From Asterionellopsis glacialis (lineage: Eukaryota; Bacillariophyta; Plagiogrammaphyceae; Rhaphoneidales; Asterionellopsidaceae), in contig WKLE02000424.1 of the NCBI GenBank assembly GCA_014885115.2, positions 1-12,780 on the forward strand: a DNA stretch of 12,780 bases, written 5' to 3'. Under the pieces are notes generated by a model. It made no database searches and had not been told where the DNA came from. It worked only from the letters and a program-made list of their open reading frames with translations. The translations under genes and the position numbers were made by a program. Of the stretch, positions 7,413-12,780 are shown piece after piece; the stretch's first letter is position 1, and every line of letters starts with the position of its first letter.

Positions 7413-9039
7413 AATATGGATTTTGAATTTTTGAATTTTGGTAACTGGACAATGTCATTTACTTCTTGTTGTTATCTGGAAGTCACTCCAGCCAGCAGTG
7501 AGAATGTTACTGCTGGTTGTACATAGAGAGGAGGAGATGGAATAGATTAATTTTTAGTGATGGTGGTGTAACTTAAGATGATATTTGGGAGTTGACCCAA
7601 AAAAGGAATCAACCAGCAAATGAACAGAGAAGTTGTATAGACTCTGCAATTACAAAAGTGATCATAGATAAAATTGCTTCTAAAAGATAATTCCATTTAA
7701 AAAAAAAAAAAACAGTTTCATTGAAAACACCAAATTTGAATGAGTACCGAAAATAAAACAAAGAAGAACAATAATGAACTTCTTACTTTTTGAAGATAAC
7801 TTTTTTATCCTCTTCTTGCTTTCTCTTAGATTTATTCTACAGGAGACTACCATATTCTGAGGGGCTTTCTACAGAACATTAGTATCAATTCCTGATCACA
7901 GCAAGAAAAAAATGATGTTTTAATACAGGGTCAGCAGCATTGTTCCAAAATTTCAAAAGATAAAAGCATAACTTCTGGAAATTTATTACTTGTTATCTAT
8001 TCTTATGAACACATGCATATGAAATTCTTGTACTTCTAGTAAAACAAGAAATCACTCTAGTATGCATATATGTTTTATTTTCTTGATATCTCAATGATTG
8101 AAGGTATTCTCAACTAAGTATTACAGACACCAGAATATCAAATGCATACTGTTTTTTGTGGGTATTCTTGGGTCTCAATCATATTCATGTACTGCTCCAT
8201 GGCTGTGGTGTAATCCCTTGCTGACATTTTGTGTGGTAGGACATCAAGATGTTGAAACAGGGGGGTTCTACAATTTATAAAGCTGAACATAAAGGTATTA
8301 ATGACCTCAGAATGAAGCAAGCTTAGTATTTACTAACAATAATAAATTCTAAGCAGGAGATATAAACAAGTGGGAGCATTCCAAAGAACAAGGGGCTGTT
8401 CTAGGAGTTGACAATATACACAAAAAAAACAGAATAACAGAACATGCTGTGGAACAAGGTAATATATTACTATTACTTGTCCATTAAACAGGAAAGTATT
8501 ATTTTTGCTCCTGGATGGATTGCTCAGGTTGGCTGGTGGTTCTAACAAATCATTGTGAGAATGGTGGGTGAGCTAATATAAGATAAACTATAATATTATT
8601 TACAGTTAGATAATCCTATGTTGGAGGAGCATACATAAAATCTCTATGCTTGATGATAACAGCATCAAAGAGTGAAGTCAAATTTTGTAATTTAGCAATT
8701 TTTGTTGGACACTTGCAAACTCAAATAAGAAAAAGCAGATGTGTAAACAAGGCTACTATGCTAAATGCTTAACTGAATCATGTTGACTCGTGATTGATAA
8801 GGAGGCTTAGAAAATGGGTTTTGGAAGGATACCTGTGCTGTCAGGTGGGCATATTAAATATGATCTTGAATAAAATAAAACAAAAAACAAGAAATACAGA
8901 TTTTCAGCAGTCAAACATTTATTAGGAACACCCTGATATGTTTCAGCCATATTTGTGTAGTTGGGTGTGCTTATTTTGCAGTTCTCTTGAAATACAAAAC
9001 ACGCAAGAGGATTAGGTAAAAGATTCAAAAAAGGAATAG
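7413..9039. other. Decayed AT-rich sequence, no supportable gene
   Basis: The plus strand is purine-rich, especially A-rich, up to about 8000 and again after 8300. Broken frames give scattered protein-like words, such as QPAVRMLLLVVHREEEME on the plus strand near 7490-7545 and KMSARDYTTAMEQYMNMIE on the minus strand near 8165-8225. None exceeds about 90 codons and none matches a family I know. A run of 14 A occurs at 7699-7712. CpGs are essentially absent (near 7748, 8789 and 9002 only). Confidence 0.4.
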
Positions 9040-9160
9040 TAAGTAATTCTATACTGCAAAGCCTCAAAGAATAGCAAAGATTCACAGAGAAAAAGTATAT
9101 TAAGTAATTCTATACTGCAAAGCCTCAAAGAATAGCAAAGATTCACAGAGAAAAAAGTAT
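9040..9160 (+). repeat. Tandem duplication, two copies of about 60 bp, period 61
   Basis: Copy one (9040-9098) and copy two (9101-9160) start TAAGTAATTCTATACTGCAA and run through the same GCCTCAAAGAATAGCAAAG and ATTCACAGAG segments to AAAAAGTAT. They differ only by one extra A in the second copy, and two bases (AT) lie between them. The near-identity means the duplication is recent compared with the decayed sequence around it. Confidence 0.95.
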
Positions 9161-9252
9161 GATACCACCAGAACACAAATAAGATGCTTTGTATATGTAC
9201 AGTCTAGTGAGATGATGCCATTTTATTAAAAACTGCTCTTCAGTATATAGAA

Positions 9253-9687
9253 ATGTTAAAAAAAAACAAAAAGAAATGTTATTTTAATTGTTGTTACTGT
9301 TGTCAGAGAATTGCTGGAAAGGGTAGTTCCAGCCCTAGGTGGGACCTACAGGCAAAAAGTAACAAATTCAGGTACCTCTTGCTAGGTAGTGGCTTCTGTA
9401 GAAAATCAGTACAAATTTCATCTCATCAATCATGCTCTCTTTCAACTCTGATTGATTCTGTTGTCAGACTTGTTGCATGCATAATGGCTGCTAAAGGTTC
9501 TCAAAGAGGAAATCTGATGTACCTAATGCATATACATCTTCCATTTGTGTATGTATTGGTGGCTGTCTGGTCCTATGATATTGTATATTTTTTGAGTTAT
9601 GCATGCAACAAGTCTGACACTATTTTTTGTCACATTTCCAATGGTGATAAATCACCAAAAAAACACAATGACAACAATCCTTTTTAA
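9253..9687 (+). other. Longest ATG-initiated frame in the CpG-poor block (144 codons), doubtful gene
   Basis: The frame starts at ATG 9253 and ends in TAA. The N-terminus is a run of Lys/Asn from an A-rich tract, followed by a Cys-rich CYFNCCYCCQR, a middle KSVQISSHQSCSLSTLIDSV, and a hydrophobic stretch (about 98-117). It has no CpG at all. I see no domain, and the opposite strand is not obviously coding either. It is either a chance survivor or the least-broken piece of an old element. Not recognised; low confidence that it is translated. Confidence 0.18.
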
Positions 9688-10838
9688 TACTAACAATGAT
9701 GATATGATTAGAACCACCATCATCAATTTAGTCAGATGGAATGATAACAGCCTCTGAAATGGAGGATTGTCAATTGAATTTGGCCATTTTGTGTGATCTA
9801 AAAAAAAGCGGCCTCACCAGCAAAACAACAATGAACTATATGTTGCCCCCCAGGTCACCATTTTTGGTTATTCTTTGACATGGTGGTTCCCACATAGGTA
9901 CATTTGATGCATTAGGTGGGTTGTTGTATTTGTGTTGGTCAATTGTAGCATGTAAATGGCTTTTTTTGGTCGTTGTTGATTCACCTCAATATTATGCATA
10001 CCCGCAAGACAAAAATAATCAAATCTTGCAACAATCAGACATACCAGTACAATCATGTAAAAGCTATATAGGGGAGACAGACAGAAATGTTACTTCCTTC
10101 CTACCTAGAGCTGGAACTACTCAAAATAATATAACAACTATGCTAAATACAGGTTAAGAAAGCAATGTAACTCCTTAACCTTTAAAAAAGAAAATTGGTA
10201 AAAAAATAAAAATTAGTAATGACTCGTGGTATCCCTAGAATCCAAACTGAGGGAGAAATATTTCAGTGGCCTTCTTTGCAGTAAAAAAATAGGAGAAGGA
10301 AAACAAAAGTTTTATAAGTACAATAAGATAGATCATAAAATCATGATGTGGTGAGACTGAATTATTTTCTCATGTAGATGAGATATCAAATTTTCCTTAA
10401 AATAAGTTCTTTTATATCACTGAATAATACAACATGGGGGTGCTTTTCATAGAATTTCAGCATCTGTTCTTGTTCTAACAATCTTGTATTGTTGATGGTA
10501 AGAAGCACAATAGCATAATTTTACTACATATAGATATGATTTCCACAAAATGAGCCCAATGGATTCAATTTGGTTCATATCTGGATTTTCTTATCATTTC
10601 TAAACAAATCAACCAAAGTATGCTGCTGTTTAAACTATAGATAACTGATTCATCATAAATCATGATAATAGTATAAAACATTGCCACAACAAGTCATATA
10701 GGGAAATGAACAAAAAAATATATCACATTACCCTATAATACAGAGCAACGGTTAAAATATTAAAAGTCCCACCACCATAATAATAATAATCATCAAAAGT
10801 AATAAAAGAAATTAAACTAAAACCTAATATTTGATATG
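9688..10838. other. Decayed AT-rich sequence, no supportable gene
   Basis: Broken frames only. A plus-strand frame without ATG (9921-10157, ending in TAA) includes YYAYPQDKNNQILQQ and SYIGETDRNVTSF. A minus-strand frame (9868-10056) includes NIEVNQQRPKKAIYMLQL. They overlap, and at most one can be meaningful. A perfect 7-bp inverted repeat, TGGTGAT-AA-ATCACCA, lies just before this at 9642-9657. A small ATA/ATAATA repeat is near 10778-10790. Confidence 0.35.
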
Positions 10839-11035
10839 CCCCCCTAAGGAGCCACTGCTAAGAATGTCAGGAGTAGTCAAGATTGGAGGAAACAATCACA
10901 CCAGCAGTCCCCCACCAAAAATGCTGCTAGTAATAGTAGGTCTAGGTAGACAGCAAATACCATTATGGGGGAAAAGGACTTAAAAAATCAATAAGATCAA
11001 AATGCTTATGCTGCACATCCTGCTACATTTATTTC
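10839..11035 (+). pseudogene. Possible plus-strand coding relic, unidentified
   Basis: One frame reads GATAKNVRSSQDWRKQSHQQ, then SPTKNAASNSRSR, a TAG, NTIMGEKDLKNQ, a TAA, and DQNAYAAHPATF. The polar, Gln/Ser/Lys-rich composition is protein-like, and only two stops fall in about 60 codons. The same stretch is also partly open on the minus strand, so the direction is uncertain. No family recognised. Confidence 0.15.
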
Positions 11036-11036
11036 A

Positions 11037-11414
11037 TCATCTCTTGTGCATTGCTGTTTTGGTGCTGCATTGTCTCCTGTAATTTTTGTTTCCATATAGG
11101 GGTTTTGCACTGCCCTCTTCCTTACTACTAATATCAATTGGTATATACCATAGCTCCTGCTTGGCCATTTATCAATCAGTACCAGTAAAAAAAATTCTAT
11201 AAATCAATCAAGAAACTACCAGCATATTTTTATAGTTACAGCTGGATTGGTACATTATTGTCTTATCAGCTGGTAGTGCCTCTTGTGCTCTTTTCCTGCT
11301 CTCCATGCTTTCTGATGTAGTTGAGCTAAATTCTCCTTTTGTATGATGCTTGTTACTAAATCCTTTCTCTAGAAATACTACAGCTTCTGTACCACTGCTA
11401 GTTGTGGTGTTAGG
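11037..11414 (-). pseudogene. Minus-strand coding relic, unidentified
   Basis: A single minus-strand frame runs from 11414 down to a TGA at 11037-11039 with three internal stops close together (11208-11210, then TGA and TAA just before an ATG at 11168). The first 68 codons include SSGTEAVVFLEKGFSNKHH and SESMESRKRAQEALPADK. The last 43 form a complete small frame from the ATG (MAKQELWYIPIDISSKEEG ... KNYRRQCSTKTAMHKR). Composition is charged and polar, typical of coding sequence, while the plus strand is T-rich. There are no CpGs. The family is not recognised. Confidence 0.28.
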
Positions 11415-11676
11415 TCATTAGGAGATGGATGGGGTTACACTTGTTCTCAGAGTTGTTTGTTCCATTTCTGATATCATATATGCTGTATATGTACATTACA
11501 TGGTAAAGTTTGTAGGAGTATTTGTCTTGCTTGGTGAATTAGTGCACTTCTTTGTCCAATAGTACTAGCTGGTAACTATGCTCTTTATGATAGCATTTTT
11601 TTCTGTGTTTAGGACTTGTCCTATATTAAACTAAATTAGAAGTCAATTTTGTTCAATGACCAGTCAGCTAGGATAT

Positions 11677-12275
11677 CTATATGCTGTCCACATGATACTT
11701 TTTGAAATTAGACTTAGTTGCTGCTTGTACATGGATGTGCTCAAGAATATCATGAGCATTATAACCTCCTTTGACTATATTTCAGATTCCCCCCAAATTT
11801 GCATTTTTTCTGTGAGCTAGTTTGCAAGGTGGAGGGCAGCAGTAATTTTAGTAGTACCAGTGTTATTGTAGAACTTTAAAGATTAGGTTAACATTGGCAT
11901 CTTTCATGTAGTTCACACCTCTATGGTCTTTTCTGTTCAATATTTCAATGAAAGGGTACATCAGCTTGTATTAGAATAGTGCTTTCTGCAATCTTGATTG
12001 CTCATGGTGTGACCAGGTACCCTGGGTGTAGTAATAGGCAGACAGGCAGGCACTATTAGAAAGGAAGCCATTGCTGTAGATGTGATGATGTAAATTTGTC
12101 ATATTGATGGCACCTATTGTGCATTTGTTCAGTTGATAATTTGGAGACAGTACTTCTCTATTTCCATTTACAAAATGTAGCAGTAGTAGTAGAGTATGGC
12201 TCTGTCAGCCTTTTACTGTTGCATAATAAAGTGTCTGAGATATATCGCAGTGTGAACAATTCTTCTCTTCAATCA
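11677..12275 (-). pseudogene. Minus-strand coding relic, one frame with few stops, unidentified
   Basis: One minus-strand frame from about 12275 to 11677 has far fewer stops than expected for AT-rich sequence: TGA at 12205-12207, TAA at 11971-11973, TAA at 11863-11865, another TAA shortly after, a TGA near 11791, and a final TAG at 11677-11679. Between them are stretches such as VNGNREVLSPNYQL, YKLMYPFIEILNRKDHRG, NYMKDANVNLIFKVLQ, and GGYNAHDILEHIHVQAATK followed by SNFKKYHVD. This looks like an old protein-coding gene of a mobile element or virus-like insert. I cannot name the family. It lies upstream of the 11037-11414 relic on the same strand, in a different frame, and may be the same gene. 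Confidence 0.3.
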
Positions 12276-12294
12276 AACTTTAGCAGGTTTGATT
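12271..12294. repeat. Perfect 8-bp inverted repeat with 8-nt loop
   Basis: AATCAAAC (12271-12278) and GTTTGATT (12287-12294) can pair perfectly. It sits at the upstream end of the minus-strand relic. Hairpins this size occur by chance in AT-rich DNA; no function is claimed. Confidence 0.6.
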
Positions 12295-12299
12295 AATTT

Positions 12300-12554
12300 T
12301 TGATCCTCTTCAGGTTTTTGTGTAGCACCACTCCTAATCCCTTTCTTGACACTGCCCCCCTAGGAAAGCCTACTAGTGCCTCCTTCTCCTATCTGATACT
12401 ACAGATCATCACAAGGAGGAGCAAATGCTTTTCTAAAATTGCAGACTTTCTTCACCACCATACTACTTTGTGCAGGCCTCTATTGACTGTAGTAGTAGCT
12501 ACTTAGTTGTACGCAACACACATTGTAAATTAGTTATACTTTAGTGCTGGAGAG
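12300..12554. other. CpG-poor sequence without a supportable gene
   Basis: A plus-strand frame (12300-12506) lacks an ATG and has the Ser/Leu/Phe-rich composition of a shadow frame. On the minus strand, GTATCAGATAGGAG (near 12388-12402) loosely resembles an initiator-tRNA primer binding site, but no terminal repeats were found to support a retrotransposon. One CpG, at 12512. Confidence 0.35.
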
Positions 12555-12598
12555 CCTGACAGATATGTAAAATCTGTCACCTGCGAGTCAGGTTTTAC
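12555..12598. repeat. Cluster of overlapping inverted repeats
   Basis: Three pairings share 44 bases. TGACAGAT (12557-12564) pairs with ATCTGTCA (12572-12579) perfectly. CCTGAC (12555-12560) pairs with GTCAGG (12587-12592) perfectly. GTAAAATCTG (12567-12576) pairs with CAGGTTTTAC (12589-12598) with one G-T wobble. They are mutually exclusive because they share bases. The cluster lies where CpGs reappear, so it may belong to the terminus of an element or to a structured transcript. Confidence 0.6.
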
Positions 12599-12780
12599 TT
12601 ACAGTAGAGTACCTTATCCAAAAATATCCATTTTTTCTGACAGAGTAATCTCCTGCAAACTGTTAACATGACTGCCTGTCATCTTAGCACCACCGAAACA
12701 AGTTGACTCTGAAGAAGTTACTTGAACCTGGTTGGTAGTAAAAGTAGCTCGAAGCACAAGAGGGATATGCGCTGTACTGG
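12599..12780. other. Right edge, CpGs reappearing; no gene identified
   Basis: CpGs occur at about 12694, 12750 and 12770, after one at 12584, a higher density than in the preceding 7 kb. No open frame long enough to call is visible, though a gene could continue beyond the window. Confidence 0.3.

Larger units (their letters stand above)
5469..12580. other. CpG-depleted, transposon-like decayed block
   Basis: By hand I find CpG only at about 6071, 6270, 6689, 7748, 8789, 9002, 9809, 9971, 10003, 10225, 10749, 12246 and 12512: about 13 in 7.1 kb. The gene at 541-1297 has about 36 in under 0.8 kb. C and G remain common and TG/CA steps look frequent, so this is loss of CpG rather than simply low GC. 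No intact conserved gene is present, and reading frames are short and broken. Long-term CpG methylation with deamination of silenced repeats is the usual cause. A chimeric assembly or an insert from a CpG-poor genome are alternatives. Confidence 0.8.

Noticed and set aside
7699..7712. Run of 14 A as a retroposon tail
   Set aside because: No recognisable SINE, LINE or processed gene precedes it, and no flanking target-site duplication was seen.
9843..12366. Three TGCCCCCC(T)AGG-like words (about 9843, 10837, 12353) as a repeated site
   Set aside because: Similarity does not extend beyond about 12 bases and spacing is irregular; insufficient to call a repeat family.
12380..12410. Primer-binding-site-like sequence (minus strand GTATCAGATAGGAG) suggesting an LTR retrotransposon
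   Set aside because: Only a partial match to the initiator-tRNA complement, and I found no matching long terminal repeats nor a recognisable reverse transcriptase or integrase in the window.
1..12780. tRNA, rRNA or CRISPR array
   Set aside because: No GGTTCGA-type B box with a matching acceptor stem, no rRNA-like conserved blocks and no regularly spaced repeats were found on reading both strands.

Overview
The window looks like nuclear DNA of a microbial eukaryote, most likely a diatom or related stramenopile alga. This rests on a GT-AG spliceosomal intron (4609-4694) inside a conserved gene, closely packed genes on both strands, Ser- and Asp-rich low-complexity protein segments, and the absence of any bacterial operon or Shine-Dalgarno layout. 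The taxonomic assignment is inference.

Part one, about 1-5230, is a gene-dense block with ordinary CpG content. From left to right it holds: the probable 3' end of a plus-strand gene (1-255); an unrecognised 241-aa protein with an N-terminal signal-like segment (572-1297, plus); a convergent auxin-efflux-carrier/PILS-type membrane transporter of 445 aa (1602-2939, minus); a roughly 550-bp divergent intergenic region; a two-exon gene for a degenerate rhodanese domain fused to a SAM-dependent methyltransferase (3493-4832, plus, 417 aa after splicing); and the 3' end of a minus-strand gene (4994-5227) with a poly(A)-like signal.

Part two, about 5230-12580, has no intact recognisable gene. By my hand count it contains only about 13 CpG dinucleotides between 5469 and 12580, including none at all from 10750 to 12245. 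The 541-1297 gene alone has about 36. C and G are both still common and TpG/CpA look abundant, so this is specific CpG loss, as expected of DNA methylated at CpG for a long time and mutated by deamination. Broken reading frames are visible in it. A plus-strand relic at 6741-7412 resembles the C-terminal half of a piggyBac-type transposase. There are unidentified minus-strand relics at 5095-6469 and about 11037-12275. Several in-frame TGA stops could derive from CGA. A nearly perfect 61-bp-period tandem duplication (9040-9160) is much younger than its surroundings. CpGs return in the last 200 bases, next to a cluster of overlapping inverted repeats (12555-12598).

The genes do not form an obvious pathway. 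The transporter and the rhodanese-methyltransferase share a divergent intergenic region and may share promoter elements. The main structural story is an abrupt switch from an active gene cluster to an old, probably silenced, transposon-derived block. That block starts within or just upstream of the minus-strand 3' exon, which may be the surviving tail of a gene split by insertions.
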